This document shows positions 12,250 to 24,363 of a stretch of 64,000 nucleotides of DNA, piece by piece. A program made the translations under genes and the position numbers. The notes under the pieces are model-generated. The model saw only the letters and a list, made by a program, of their open reading frames with translations. It had not been told where the DNA came from and searched no databases. Origin of the DNA: Sporothrix humicola. Its lineage: Eukaryota > Ascomycota > Sordariomycetes > Ophiostomatales > Ophiostomataceae. Where the stretch lies: contig WNYE01000027.1 in NCBI GenBank assembly GCA_021396245.1, positions 124,001 through 188,000 on the forward strand, given 5' to 3'. Positions within the stretch are counted from its first letter, which is position 1, and every line of letters begins with the position of its first letter.

Positions 12250-13494
12250 TTACTTGAGAGGCCACGCCTCCGGCCGCCTTGTCAGCAGAGTAAGCATTTG
12301 CTCGTGAACGGCGCTGTCATCACTATTGTTGTTTCTCGGCCGGGTAAGCTGAAGCCATTGGATAAGATGCGCCCGTACCCGGTCCACACCCTGGTCCGCA
12401 ATGTCGAGACCACGGTCGGCGCCGGCCAAAAGCACTTCTTCCGGCTCCAGTGCAGGAACACCACCAGCCTGGCGGAGCAGGGCGTCGTCTTCTGTTAAAA
12501 AGGCTAGACGCTGCTCAACGGCGCGGCGGGCGGATCCAGCACCCAAAAGGCCGATGCGGTCCCAGAAGGGAGCCACAAGGCCCAGGCTGCGGCTGACGAG
12601 AATGTCCTTTGCAGACGACGATTCTGCCGCCCCTTGCGTCTCCTGGTACGTCTTGAAGGCTTCCTGTCGCCGCGACTCGGCCGTGTGACGCAGCTGGTCA
12701 ACCTGCTTGGGAATCCGGCAGGTGTATGGCACAACATGCGGGAACAGCAGAACGACAAAAGGCGTGAACTCGCCGCAGACTATAAACATGAGGCCAAAGA
12801 GCGGCAGCCGGCGCATATCGTGGACCCAGCGCCGGCGCAGCAGCAAATCGGAGCGGGTCGCATGCCCTGCTTTGACAGCCTCGGATGTGTCGTTGTTGGC
12901 TTCCATGGCACGCACGAGCTTTGTGTTGGTGTAGAGGTACCGCAGGCCTGTCTTGTAGAAGGAGAGGTAGGCCTTGCCGGTGGACAGCAGGTACTTGAAG
13001 TAGCTGCTGTTTGGGTCGGAGCTTCGTTCGGGCAGCGTCAACGACGGCGGGCGCGTGGTTTCTGGAGGGTTGGCCACAGACGGCATGACGGAGCTGGCTG
13101 TGACAGCGATCGCGCTGGAGCCTGAGTCTGAGCCCAAGCCCGAGTCTGAGTCCGAATACGATTCGGGGTTGGTGTTGGAGTTGGAGGGGGAGGAGGTCGA
13201 AGAGGTCGATGCCGGGCGCGAGAGAGGTGCCGAGAGCGCATGCGTCACTGTGCGCCGCGTCCGTGGAGCACGGGCTGTGTTCAGGAAATATGGCGGCACG
13301 GCGGGCGTGCTGCACCCTGAGATTGGGCGGACGCTGCTGTGACGGCCATTCTGATAGCTACTGCTGCAGGCAGCCACTACAGAGTGCATGAGGCCCAATG
13401 GCTTGCCAGCAGCAGAAGGCACGAATGTGCGGCCATTGGCCAAGGGTGAGAACATGGCGACGCGAGCGGCGCACAATTGAGTTGCGGGGGTCAT
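12250..13494 (-). CDS. Mitochondrial LETM1-domain protein
   Basis: Single exon, 414 aa. The first 110 residues are rich in Arg, Ser and Ala with few acids, consistent with a mitochondrial presequence. The LETM1 ribosome-binding-like domain follows from about residue 160: a helix KAYLSFYKTGLRYLY, the RSDLLLRRRWVHDMRRLPLFG segment, and the membrane segment LMFIVCGEFTPFVVLLFPHV, which has the conserved acidic-Phe-Thr-Pro pattern. LETM1/Mdm38 proteins act in inner-membrane potassium-proton exchange and in ribosome attachment. This protein is shorter than Mdm38 and lacks its long C-terminal coiled coil, so it is a small family member rather than the Mdm38 orthologue. A near-perfect E-box palindrome lies about 370 nt upstream of its ATG. 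Confidence 0.82.
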   Translation of the reverse strand: MTPATQLCAARVAMFSPLANGRTFVPSAAGKPLGLMHSVVAACSSSYQNGRHSSVRPISGCSTPAVPPYFLNTARAPRTRRTVTHALSAPLSRPASTSSTSSPSNSNTNPESYSDSDSGLGSDSGSSAIAVTASSVMPSVANPPETTRPPSLTLPERSSDPNSSYFKYLLSTGKAYLSFYKTGLRYLYTNTKLVRAMEANNDTSEAVKAGHATRSDLLLRRRWVHDMRRLPLFGLMFIVCGEFTPFVVLLFPHVVPYTCRIPKQVDQLRHTAESRRQEAFKTYQETQGAAESSSAKDILVSRSLGLVAPFWDRIGLLGAGSARRAVEQRLAFLTEDDALLRQAGGVPALEPEEVLLAGADRGLDIADQGVDRVRAHLIQWLQLTRPRNNNSDDSAVHEQMLTLLTRRPEAWPLK

Positions 13495-14161
13495 GGCATT
13501 GCCTGTCGGAGGGATGCGAATGTCGGTGGTCGTGTGTTGGGCGTTTCGTCTTGTTGTTCACAATGTTGGGATTAATCAGGACAGACTACGATACTTACTA
13601 CTGAGTGAGATGCTGAACAAGATAAATTTCTAGGTTTTAGGTGCCTGGGACGGGGGCAAATGAGAGACCTCGAAAAAACGGTCCGGGGTAGATAAAAGCG
13701 GGTAGGCGCGTTCTTACGTCAGGGGTGTCTTGGCTGTTGGGCGTCGTCGTGTTAGTGCACGCCGACATATTACATACACAGTACAGGGGGCCAGCGGTGT
13801 AGGTTCGTAGCCTGTTGGAAGCTACGGTGTGATTATCTGTGCTCTCATGTTGGGCTAGGGGTCACGTGACCCTAGCGCCATAGATTTAGCCCTGCCCGGG
13901 AGCCACAGATTCTGGCATTCTCGCCTCCTCTCTATGCAACATTTCTTCTGTGCCTATGGCCCAACATCTCATCTATCCCCTGGATAAGAATGTAGCCAGT
14001 TGTATGCACTGCTTCAATTGACGCCGGAACGCATCAATACACATCAGTCCTACCAGCCATTTTTTCGACAGAACAATTTTTTTTCTGTATGGATAACCAA
14101 ACGGCCTCTCTAAAAATACAACACCTAGCCATGCCCGAGCTCCGTATCCCGAAAGCAGCTT
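13495..14161. other. Intergenic region upstream of LETM1-like gene
   Basis: Promoter side of the LETM1-like gene and 3' side of the RidA gene. It contains the palindrome at 13855-13876. No coding sequence recognised. Confidence 0.6.
13855..13876. promoter_or_regulatory. E-box-centred palindrome
   Basis: GGGTCACGTGACCC at 13859-13872 is a perfect 14-base palindrome around CACGTG. It extends outward to about 22 bases with one extra G on the left arm. bHLH factors (Cbf1, Pho4, SREBP types) bind CACGTG cores. Its place upstream of the minus-strand LETM1-like gene makes a promoter site plausible; the regulator is not known. Confidence 0.55.
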
Positions 14162-14722
14162 CTACAGAGCTGCAGTGCACTCGATCTCGACATCTGTTCC
14201 ACGGGGCAATTGGTGGACAGCAACGCACGTACGGCACTGAAAAATGATGTGGTTAGCAAGGGAAAAATCACAGGAAAGGCCTCATGGAGTATCACGCACT
14301 GGCTTCGGGTCGGAGCTGAAAAACTCAGCATAGACTTCGTTGACCGCCGCAAAGTCGGCCATTGATGCAAGGAAGATGTTGACCTTGACAACATTGTCCA
14401 GGCTCGTGCCGGCAGCCTCGAGGACCGCGCTCAAGTTTCTCAAGACTTGTCTCTGTCTCTGTTAGTCTTTGTTGCTTTTGTTTACTTTTGTCTTTTTCGG
14501 ACCATCCTGTCTCCTATCCCACAGCCGTCTCGAATCTCGCTCTCGGGCTACAGTCCAACTCACCGTTCGGTCCTGAACAGTGCCCTCGACCATCTGGCCT
14601 GTCTTGGGATCGACGGCGACCTGTCCAGAGCAGTACACAATTCCGTTTGACTTGATTGCCTGTGACAAGACAGGCAACGGGGGCGGCGCATTGGTCGTGA
14701 GGACAGCTTCCTTGGCGGACAT
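14162..14722 (-). CDS. RidA/YjgF family reactive imine deaminase
   Basis: Small protein that hydrolyses reactive enamine/imine products of PLP enzymes (yeast Mmf1/Hmf1 family). Exons on the minus strand are 14564-14722, 14300-14452 and 14162-14236, giving 128 aa, the usual family length. Seen in order: the N-terminal [13 protein letters not shown] strand, the middle helix [14 protein letters not shown], the segment [21 protein letters not shown], and the C-terminal signature [20 protein letters not shown], whose Arg binds the substrate carboxylate and whose Glu is catalytic. Intron 2 uses a weaker gtgcgt donor. Intron 1 ends in two nearby in-frame CAG acceptors six bases apart; I chose the downstream one because it gives the shorter, family-like joint. 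Confidence 0.9.
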
Positions 14723-15841
14723 GTTTGCAGTGGCAGTGGTGAAATAATGGCAGAGCGGCCGGTGTTGTTTATCGTTTCAAAGTATTGGAAGATGTGAGCC
14801 TCGAGAGAGCGAGAAAACAAGGAGAGATGAAGATTCAGCTGAGTAAATAATGGCAGGAAAAGACTTTGGTTTTCTTTTAAGTGATTTCGGCGGTTCACGC
14901 GCGCGGCTTATCCGCAGCCGATAGTGGACCGCCGAGGAACACCGAATTGTTCTACAACATGTTTTGCATTCCCGTTCGCGCTGAGCGTCATCGTTTGGTT
15001 GGCCTTATATTCTGTGTTGCAAGGGGGAGAGAGGAATAAGGTCAGTTCACCTGATTTTGGAACTTGAGATCCGATGCCGGGGAAAGTTGGGAATTGACCG
15101 GAGTACGGTTTTGGAAAGAGGACAGCATCCGGACAGGTGACTTCCCAGTGCGGAAATTCTTCAATGGAGAGACAAACTAGTAATAATTACGGAGTAATTA
15201 CGAGTACTTGCCAATTAGTAGAAACATGGCTCTTTCCGTGTCGGACACCGAGAGCAACACTTGTGTTGTTTTATTACAAACCAGGGAGGGTATGTCGTAC
15301 ACGCCTGCCGAATGGCAAGCATGTTCTGTCGTCCTTCAGTGGCCGTGGCCAGCCAATCAGCGATTGGTTCTACGTCAGCTCCCCTGGAAAGCTGCCATTT
15401 TGGCGCACGCAATCGCGGCACCTTCCCACACATGTCCCTGAGCAAGCTCCGTCCCAACTGGGACAGCCAAAAAACGATTGCCAGCCGCTCGGAGCTTGTT
15501 GCAAGATGGCATCTTTTTTGCGAGCACAGCTATCTACAGCCTTGCACAACTAGGCCGCCATCAATTGGGTCCGAATCAACCAGGGACGAACAAAAATTGA
15601 TCTTAGATGAGACTGACTCGACACACGAAAAGCCAAACCCCTCTTCAGCGGAATAAAACACAGAGACACTGCCTTTCTTTGCACACCTAATCTTATCATG
15701 GTGTTGCTCTGAGCGGCTGACAGATTATCTTGCCTGCCTTCCTTCGCGTCGCCCAGCCTGCACCCTTTCGGCTCTCACGCCTCCCATCGCCTTTTCTCGC
15801 TCTTTCTGTCTCCTTTACCCCCTACAGTCCTTACTGGCGGC
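14723..15841. other. Divergent promoter region RidA / ferric-reductase-like gene
   Basis: It separates two divergent genes. There is a CCAAT box in the context AGCCAATCAG at 15353-15357 and one TACGGAGTA at 15188-15196. The last 120 bases before the plus-strand ATG are CT-rich. No coding sequence recognised. Confidence 0.6.
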
Positions 15842-17901
15842 ATGGCTTGGCCGTGGGAGTTCCTGGAACTCACCCATGAAGAGAAACAGGCCCGTCGCCT
15901 GGTCCTCGATCGCTATGGCCGATACGGCGCTCTTTTCTCCGTCTCGCCGTTGATCGTGATGCTGATTGTGCGCATCATCTTCTGGATGGTTACTTTTGTG
16001 CGCACACGCTACGCCCAAGGACACGGCAGCTCTTCGACGGGCCCGGCTGGATTGTCGTCCTCCAATGCGCGATACGACGTAATCCCCGACTCGCCGTCGC
16101 TCAAGTCACGTCGCTTGACTGCCCGTGGCAGCTGGGAGACATGGTACCGTCGCACCAAGTGGTGGCTGTCGGACGACGTCGTGATCTTTGGCCAGGGCCT
16201 AGGCCAGCGTGATTTATGGGTCGGCGGCAGTTTGTGGATGGCTGTTTTGTTGACTTTATGTGTGGTCGAAACCGGACGTGGTGAGTGCGCATGTCGAGTC
16301 ACCCGACAGTCAATCCTTCCCATATCTCCCCATGGCCCTCTGTTCCTCTATAAAGCTGCTGATTTCTGACAAACACAGACTACATGCATCTCACAAAACG
16401 CTTTGGTATCGTTGGTATCTCGCAGCTGCCTTTGCAGTACATCTTGGCTCTCCGCCATGTCAGCCCTGTGCTGGCCATTTTCGGTTGTTCTCATGAGCAA
16501 GTGAACCGCTGGCACCGGGTCTTGGGTGGCATTGTCTACACCGTGCTGCTTCTGCATGCCATCTTCTACCTCAGCTTTTTTGCCTACATGGGCAACTTTT
16601 GGGGCCGCCTTGTGCGTCCCGTTGTTGCTTTGGGCTTGGCAGCCATCTTCAGCATGACCCTGCTCTCCACTACAGCGCTGGCCATTGTGCGCCGCTGGTC
16701 GTATCGTGTGTTCTTCGTCACGCATGTCGCTGTTGCCTTTGTGCTGCCCGGCCTGGTGCTCTTCCACGCAAGACATGCCAGCAACTATGTTGCCGCCGCG
16801 CTGCTCCTGCTCATCGCCGACCTGACTCTGCGCAAGATCCGCACCGTGACAACGGAAGCACGCATTGAAGCCATTCCGGGCACGGAACTCGTTCGACTGA
16901 CGGCTCCCATTCCGTTCTCCAAGCTAGACAAATTCCGCAGGCATCCCGGCAGCCATGTGTACATGAGCCTACCCCACGCAGGACGGCCGACGAGAAACAT
17001 CCTGTCTCCAACATACATTCTCTTTGAGCTTCTCTTTAACCCGTTCACCATTGCTGCCGTCAATGACCAGACGAGCGACTTGACTCTCGTTGTCCGTGCT
17101 CGGAAGGGCCCAATGTCGGCAGCCCTCTCTCGACGCGCCCGTCCTGCCCAGCTCCCCAAGATTGGTGATGATGAGGTCGAGGACGACGACGACGAAACAG
17201 TGCCGGCCATTCCTACAGTTTCGCGTCGTGATTTGGCTGCAGCCGCAAATACAGGGGCTGGCACCATTCCCGTGAGCCTCGAGGGTCCATATGGCTCATC
17301 AGCCTACTTCCCTGAGCTGACCCCCCACAACTTTGACCGGGTTTTGCTTGTTTCCGGTGGTGTCGGGGCTACCTTTGTGGTTCCATTGTACCGCTCCATC
17401 ATAGATGAGGCAGCGGCAAGCCCAAACGGTGGCAGTCTCAAGGTCGACCTTGTATGGTCGGTTCGCGGGGCTGGTGACGCCACCTGGGCCGTCGTATCTG
17501 GCCAGGACGGGAGTGGCCGCAACCTATTAAAGGATCGCAATGTGCATATCTTCTTGACAGGTGGGGCCGCGCCAGGAACAGGCGCGGCAGGAAGCGCCGC
17601 CGAAGTGGCCATCGAATTGACTACCCTTCGCCGGGAACAATCGCAACAGACAACATCGCCCCGTGACCGACGCCCGCCCCCCTCGCCACAGAGCCGATTT
17701 ATCCCTCCCGGAGCGTCCAACCGGCAAAGGCCCGATTTCCAACAGATTGTCGACGATGTGTTCCGCTCTGGTAGCGAAGAGCGTGTCGCCGTATTAGTGT
17801 GTGGGCCAGAGGCCTTAGTGCAGGATCTTCGGGCAGCTGTGTCCACATGGGTGCATCGTGGCCGGTCAGTGTGGTGGCATAACGAATCTTTTGGCTGGTA
17901 A
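15842..17901 (+). CDS. Ferric-reductase-like transmembrane flavocytochrome
   Basis: FRE/NOX-superfamily protein of 653 aa. Exons are 15842-16280 and 16379-17901; splicing joins the ETGRD and YMHL segments. About seven hydrophobic segments are visible. The bis-haem pattern is intact: WHRVLGGIVYTVLLLH and THVAVAFVLPGLVLFH each hold two His separated by 13 residues. The C-terminal half has an FAD-binding region (HPGSHVYMSLP), an NADP-binding region with GPYGSS, LVSGGVGATFVVPL and VLVCGPEALV, and the terminal NESFGW. An acidic insertion (EVEDDDDE) lies in the flavin domain. These proteins move electrons from NADPH through FAD and haem to iron, copper or oxygen across a membrane. Which acceptor is used cannot be told from the sequence. 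Confidence 0.88.
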
Positions 17902-18300
17902 GATGCGTCCTGGTGTGTAATTTTGAGCAGAACGGTAGAGTTGCAGAGCTGCAAAGTATCTCGTAATACAAGCGTTATTATTGACAAACTTTCTATGGCT
18001 TTGCGGCTGTGGTACGACTGAAAAATGATTAAATAAGATATAAAGGACGTACATTTGTTCGGATACATCGTTAAAAACATTGGCGCCGTAACATGACATC
18101 AAATTGAGAGCAGACCGGATGAACGCCGTGTGTCCTGTAAATTTCAAAAGCAAAGATGCACAAGCAAGAATGAAAAAAAGAACGAGAAAGAAAAAGAAAA
18201 AGAAACAAGAAAGGAGGACATAACCGCAACCATCAGGTATGCATCACGTCACGACATAAACAGGGACAAGCAAAAGCAGCACACACACACCCGCGACAAC
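17902..18300. other. Convergent intergenic region
   Basis: 3' flanks of the ferric-reductase-like and VanZ-like genes. It has an A/G-rich run near 18170-18215 and nothing else recognised. Confidence 0.6.
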
Positions 18301-19102
18301 TTAGTCCGTCCGTTTCTTAGTCGATCCGCTACCCTCCCCGATGTCGCCCGTATCGTCGTCGTCCCAATTGTCTTCGGCATTCTCGTCCCAGTTATCAACT
18401 TCTTCCTCGAGCGTTGTACCCCGGGCAGCCGACGAAGACGATGCATCGCCAGCTGCTTTTGATGTAGTCGCAGCAGGAGGCGAAGCTGGCACGGGCTTGG
18501 GCGCATATGTTCCCACCAGCCCCGTGCCACCCCCGTCGTGAATTATGGTCGATTGGCTGTTAACCCCCTCGCCCAGCTCAATATCAACAACCGACGTATC
18601 GGCCAGCTCTTCTTCATCGTGGTCCTCCTCGCCGGGCACTGCCGCGTACTTACGGTTCCGCTTGCGCTCGAGCATTCGCTTATGATACCACGAACACAGC
18701 CCCAGCGCCGCAATGCTACCGAGTACATTGGCCACGATATCCATGGCATCAAACACACGGCCGTTGTCCGGCAGCAGCGCCTGCAGAACTTCAGATCCAA
18801 CACCCAGGCCGCCTGTGCACACTGCGAGCGCCATGTTGAGTGTGCGCCGCCGGCTCGTGTCGACAATCCAGTAGAAGGCAACGGTCAACAAGAAGAACGT
18901 TACAAAGTGTAGAACCTTGTCGTTAACAATGCCCCCAAGCTGTAAAGAGCTGAGTCCGGCATAGCCGGCAATCAACAGAAGCAGGAAAAAGATGCCTGCA
19001 GAGAAAGAAGTCAATCAGCATTCTTGCAACATTTTCTAAATCAGCCACCCAAAGGAGCTCTCGCCACAGTTACACACCTGCGAAGGGCAATCGTATTCTC
19101 AT
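18301..19102 (-). CDS. VanZ-like membrane protein
   Basis: Two exons on the minus strand, 19078-19102 (MRIRLPFA) and 18301-18995, give 239 aa. There are four hydrophobic segments: GIFFLLLLIAGYAGL, the conserved KVLHFVTFFLLTVAFYWIV, LNMALAVCTGGLGVGSEVLQALL, and the segment with DAMDIVANVLGSIAALGL. The His-Phe pair and the D-x-x-D-x-x-AN-x-x-G pattern are the signature of VanZ-like domains (teicoplanin-resistance VanZ family), whose fungal role is unknown. The last 100 residues are acidic, disordered and probably cytosolic, with a closing DNWDENAEDNWDDDD repeat. Confidence 0.82.
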
Positions 19103-20621
19103 GGCGGCAGCTGTGTCGGCAGTGGTTGTATAATTTTGTGTAGTCTTTTTTTTTGGTTTTGATCTGGTGGTGTTTCGGTGTTCGGAAAAGCTTCAGAAGA
19201 GCTTCAGGTGCTCCAGGCGCAGCTGCCTAGTGGTCCGTTGCACTAACGGAAAGGGAAAGTTGGGGAAGTTTGGAAGGCGCAAGACTGCAATCGGTAGAGC
19301 TCGAAACGCTGTCGTTTGAGAGGCAACAGAACAGTTCGTCTTGGTCGTTTGTCGCTGTCTGTCGCAGGATGTTGGGAGGATCGTAGGAGAGGTAGAAATG
19401 GCAGAGAGGTTGGGGGGAGAGGCGCCAGAAGCTGCTTGCCTGCTTTGGGATGCATGCGAGCGTAACTGACGATTATTAGTGCCACATTCTGTCAGAAGGT
19501 CGAGTTGCGTCATGCGCACTGTACCCAGACTGTATACGCTAGCTCGTAAAGCGATATGCATATATACGGCCACCATGCTTCAATATTCGCATATTGCTGT
19601 AAATCTTGGGCTGATTCGCATGAGAAGTACGATGTATTATTGCTGTTGAATGGGGCAACAGTCCACAAGCAACTTGCACGCCGGGTCTCGTCCCATCTTC
19701 GGAAGCAAGCCTACGGTTCATGTCGAAATGGCTTTTTGTTATTCTGAACTCTTGCTGACTATTGAAGTAAATGAACAAAGGCCTGCCGTAGATGATGGAA
19801 ACGTAAGGCATCTTTGTTCTGTAACTCGTCGCCTCAATCGACTTTAAATTCTTCTGACAATGCCTGGATGAAAACATGCTCACAGACCCTTACACCGATA
19901 GCAACGACCACAAACGCGTGCTCCGTACGACGTAGTCCGTACATATCTTGCATCTTTATTAGCCCGAATGCCATCTACTTCGGCCCCTGAACGACCACGT
20001 GATCGTAGTCATCGGCTCATAGCCGCAGGTACCAGTACATTTTAAGGATTCAATTCTCTCCACAATTGAATGACGAGTACGTATGAAATGGATGAAAAAA
20101 ATGTTCTACTTTGGATAGCAGAAAATTTATGTAGTTTTATTTTTCATAGATATTTTACACACGTATTCGTGCTGACATGTCGGGTTATGCTGTGCGCAAA
20201 AGGTACCGCTACTCACACGTCTTGCACTAGCGGGGGTCACTGCCGCAAAGCAGGGAAAACTGGCGCCGTCGCGCAGCAGCCAAAGTCTCCATTAACCTCA
20301 TCTGCAGAAACAACGACAAAACTGCCCTTTTGCGATCCATCAAGGCGCGTCGAATTCAACGCCAAACGACCTCAAATCTCGTCTGCCATCTCTGCAAATG
20401 AACCGCTTTCTCCTAGTGGTCTTGTAGAGGCCCCATCCGACCTGGGCGTCCCTGTGGACGCGAGCCCATTTTACGCGGATTGCACACTCCTTTTTTTTGG
20501 CTGCCACACTTTGGCGATGCTGGGGCCGCACTTGAGCGCATCCGCACCCCCAGCAACCACCATCAACACCCACGCTCCATCGCCATAATTTCCCCGTGTG
20601 CGCATCCGCGACAGCTGCGCC
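19103..20621. other. Divergent intergenic region VanZ-like / spt7
   Basis: No coding sequence recognised. It contains TACGACGTA at 19926-19934 inside the larger dyad GTACGACGTAGTCCGTAC, and one CACGTG at 19996-20001. Promoters of both flanking genes lie here. Confidence 0.6.
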
Positions 20622-23600
20622 ATGGTGTCCACCGTCGATGATGTGCCGGCGCGCACACACACGCCTGTTGTCGGCGCCGACAGCAATATGGCCGTCGCAT
20701 CGATGCCTGAGGCATCAACTTTCACAACCGCGACTGACGCCGAAGAGGATTCGCGACGCGCCGTGTTCGCCGACCTCTATCGAAAATCCGAGGCCCGCGT
20801 AGCGCTACTATTCTCTGATGATGGCGGCTACGACTTTGATGCCATTCACTCAATAATGCGCCCACCAAGACAATCCGCCACCAGCCAGAATCACCCCCTG
20901 CTCCCTCCTCCTACAACCGACCATGCCCCAATACACGAGCCGCCATTGAAGAAGGCGAAGCGAGTCATTGACGAAGACGATTACGGTGATGATGACGACG
21001 AAGACGAGGCTGGCGATGATGCCCGTGACTCGAAAAATGCATCCGGCGCCGGCTCCGGGCCAACATCCGGCATCGGGGCCGGGCCGCCCCAACAACTCCT
21101 ATCGCCCTCCAAGACCGGCAGCTCGCCAGTACACTCTGTCGGGTCACCCGACAAGCAACTTGGCGGGCGGGCCGCAGCATTACGAGACGAAGGCCTCACG
21201 CTACCCGCCACGATGTCATCACTTTCCCGCACACAATCCCAGTCCCAACTACATTCACAGCAGAAACCACCACAAGCCAAGTCGTCCGAAGATGTTCGCA
21301 AGGAACTCGAAGAAGCACGCAATGCCACCGAGGAGGCCGCCCGACGCAGCTTTTTTACACTCTTCCATACTCTCGAGAATGACCGCACAGCAATGTTGGA
21401 GCAACAACAACTTGAGGAGTCAGAGAAGCAGATACAGGCCGAGATGGAGAAGAATGGCTCCAACGTCGCCAACGGTGCTGCCGGCTCCAATCAGGGCACG
21501 CTCAGCAGCGCTAATCTCGGTGCATCGAGCCTGACCCTCAAGCACCTGATTGCCCGTATTGACTCTAAGCGCGACCAGGTCAAGGCCACTGACGCGGAAC
21601 TGCGCTCGCTGATCAACGAAGTGCGTAAGAACCGCAGTAAGTGGGCGAGCGAGGAAAACGTCGGCCAGGAGGAGCTGTACGATGCGCTGGAAAAGGTGTT
21701 GAGCGAGCTCAAGGCTCACACCGAATACTCCACTCCATTCTTGCAGCGCGTCAACAAGCGTGAAGCCCCCGACTATCAGCTCTACGTCAAGCAACCTATG
21801 GATCTAGGCACAATGACAAAGAAACTCAAGGGACTCCAGTTCAAGTCCAAGGCCGAGTTCGTTACGGACCTTAACTTAGTCTGGGACAACTGCCTGAAGT
21901 ACAACCGCGATGCGGGCCACCCACTGCGCCGTATGGCAACAGGGATGCGCAAGGAGGCTGAGAAGCTGATTCCGCTGATTCCAGACCTAGTTATTCGCTC
22001 GCGTGCTGAGGTTGAGGCCGAGGAACGGCGCAAACAGAATGGAGGCGACGACGATGGAGGCGAAGACAGTGACGATGAGCCTATAATGTCGTCTCGTGGT
22101 CGCAAGACAGGAGCCAAGGGCGTTGCCACCAAGTCGCGTGGTGGCGGCACCACAACAATGACGACGTCATCAACAAATGCTGCTGGCGGTGACCAGAAAG
22201 AAGGCACGCCAAGTGCTGACCAGAAGCCAGTCTTGCAACTCAATGGTCTCTTGGCTAAGACAGGCCGTGAGGGCTCCGAAATTGGTGGAGGGGATACTGG
22301 TAGCAACGGGTTTTCCACGCCCCTCGGTGCGGCCGCCGGTGGGGCAGGATCGCTTACTCCAAGCGGCATCAATGGGCATCTGAGCAACGTCGATGCCATG
22401 GATATTGATGCTTCGTCGTCCATTCATGGCAACAACGGGTTGTCTGCACTCAACCGTGCCCTCAATGAAGCTGCCGAGCCCATATACGAGGATGAGGCTT
22501 ACCAAATTTGGAAGCAGGTCACCAAAAAAGACCGTGCCCTAATTGCCAAGCAGCGTTACGAACTGTTCCGTGGCAACAAGCTCAATGTCGACGAGCCGGC
22601 GCTGCTTCGCAACAAGGCTGGCATGCGTTGGTACCTTAAAGGCGTCAAACAAGCTGAGGCCATGGGCATTCTGGGACCGGCGTCACACCACCAGACAGAA
22701 GACGCAGGCAAAGACGCGCTTGTGGCCTCTTCTAAAGCAGCAGAGACGACACTCGCCGAGATGGAAGACGATGTTGAGCGGGTGGTCCCGGACTACTACG
22801 AACCCGAAAGCATCGTGCCCGATATTCCTTTGCGACTACAGTGGGTTGTCGATGACGAGGGTCAGGTTGTGAACCAGAACGAAGAGTTCCTGCATCTTGT
22901 CCCCGCTGGTCAATTTGTATCGCCCACGAGCAAGTTGACAAAGCGTATGGAGTCAAACATGCGCCAAATTCAGGAAACGCGGAAGATCTGCTCCAAGATT
23001 GGTGTTGTGAAGCAGATGCAAATCCAGACGCAGGTATGTGCATGTGTCTAATTTTTTCCATCTACTAGACGAGGCCGTTCTATTTACTAACAACGTTCAG
23101 ATTTACCAAAATCAATTCCAGCGGTACGATCCTGAGCCGTTCCACGAAGCTGATATCGAGCCACACTTCATTAGCGGCGACGGGCCGTTTATCGCTAGCG
23201 AGACGTCCCGTGCAGCAATGCAGCGCGCTGTTGCCAAAATCTTCTTTCATGCTGGCTTCGAAGAACTGCAGCCATCTGCTATGGACGCTGCAACGGATAT
23301 CGCGGCCGATTATTTTACTAAGCTGTGCCGTACATTCAATGTGTACAACGAAGCAGAGAAAAAGGAGGCCGTTGGCGCGTGGGCTGAGAAGGGCAACCGC
23401 TTCCAACCAAGATATACGCCAGAAGAAGTTGTCCTCCACACACTGTATGAGAACGGCCATGACATCGACTCGTTAGACTCGTACGCCCGAGAAGAAGTCG
23501 AGCGCCTTGGCACCAAGCTCAGCGGTATTCATGAGCGTATGAAGATGCACCTCAGCGACCTACTACGGCCCGCTCTGCAGGACGGTGGCACCGAGGCCTT

Positions 23601-24363
23601 CAACGATGGCAGCGACCAATTTGTTGGCGGCGATTTCGCTGAGGAGCTGGGCGAGGACTTCTTTGGCTTCAAGGCGCTGGGTCTGGACCGTGAGTTTGGT
23701 CTTGATATCATGAGTGTTCCTCTCCATCTGCTCCAGAGCCGCGTGCGCAACCAGCACGCCGTCGATGCGCCCACTGGTGTCTCATCCGAGGTGCTATTTG
23801 AGGATCTGGCTCCCCTTGACGCCGTCACAACAACTGGCATTGCAGAGGAAATCGGCTTGGTAAAGAACTTCTTTCTTGCCAAGCTGCACGCCAACAATGA
23901 CCAGGCCCTTGTGGAAGACGAGGATTTACCAGTCAAGCAGCGCCGGCCGCGGCCACGTTTGGGAGCGACGGGCAAGATCGTGTCCCCGCAGAAACGACCA
24001 CCCAAGGAACAGATTGCGCTGGCAAAGCGCAAGAAGCGAGAACAGGCAGCTGCCGCAGCCGCCGCCTCGAAAGCGGCAGAAGAAGCAGCCAACGGTGTCG
24101 GAGGCAACAACCAGACTGCAGCCGGTGCAGCGGCTGCTTCTGAAAAGGGCACGCCAGCCAAGAAACTCAAGACGGGTGTTGCCACAAGTGTGCCGGTGCC
24201 GAATCTCAATTACGGCACGAGCAACACGGGCAGCGGTGCAGCTGGCGGGGCCCTTTCGAATGGTGTCGGCGGTGATGGAGACAACGCTGGCGGCCAAGGC
24301 AGCCCCGGCGTTGACGATAAGGACGATGCAGGTGGGCTCATGAGTCCAGAGAGCATCCACTAA
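20622..24363 (+). CDS. spt7: SAGA complex bromodomain subunit Spt7
   Basis: Scaffold subunit of the SAGA histone acetyltransferase complex in the nucleus. Exons 20622-23033 and 23101-24363 give 1224 aa; the intron has a TACTAAC branch point. Residues 1-330 are low-complexity with an acidic patch. The bromodomain is at about 345-450, with the segments [14 protein letters not shown] and VWDNCLKYN, which carries the acetyl-lysine-binding Asn. The conserved Spt7 middle region follows at about 610-800. Exon 2 begins with the histone-fold segment ([14 protein letters not shown], then [15 protein letters not shown] and [13 protein letters not shown]), which pairs with Ada1 in yeast. A basic/Ala-rich tail closes the protein. 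The architecture is complete. Confidence 0.92.

Noticed and set aside
12401..13342. Long plus-strand and minus-strand frames inside the LETM1-like gene
   Set aside because: They are shadows of a GC-rich coding sequence; only the 414-codon minus-strand frame shows a conserved domain.
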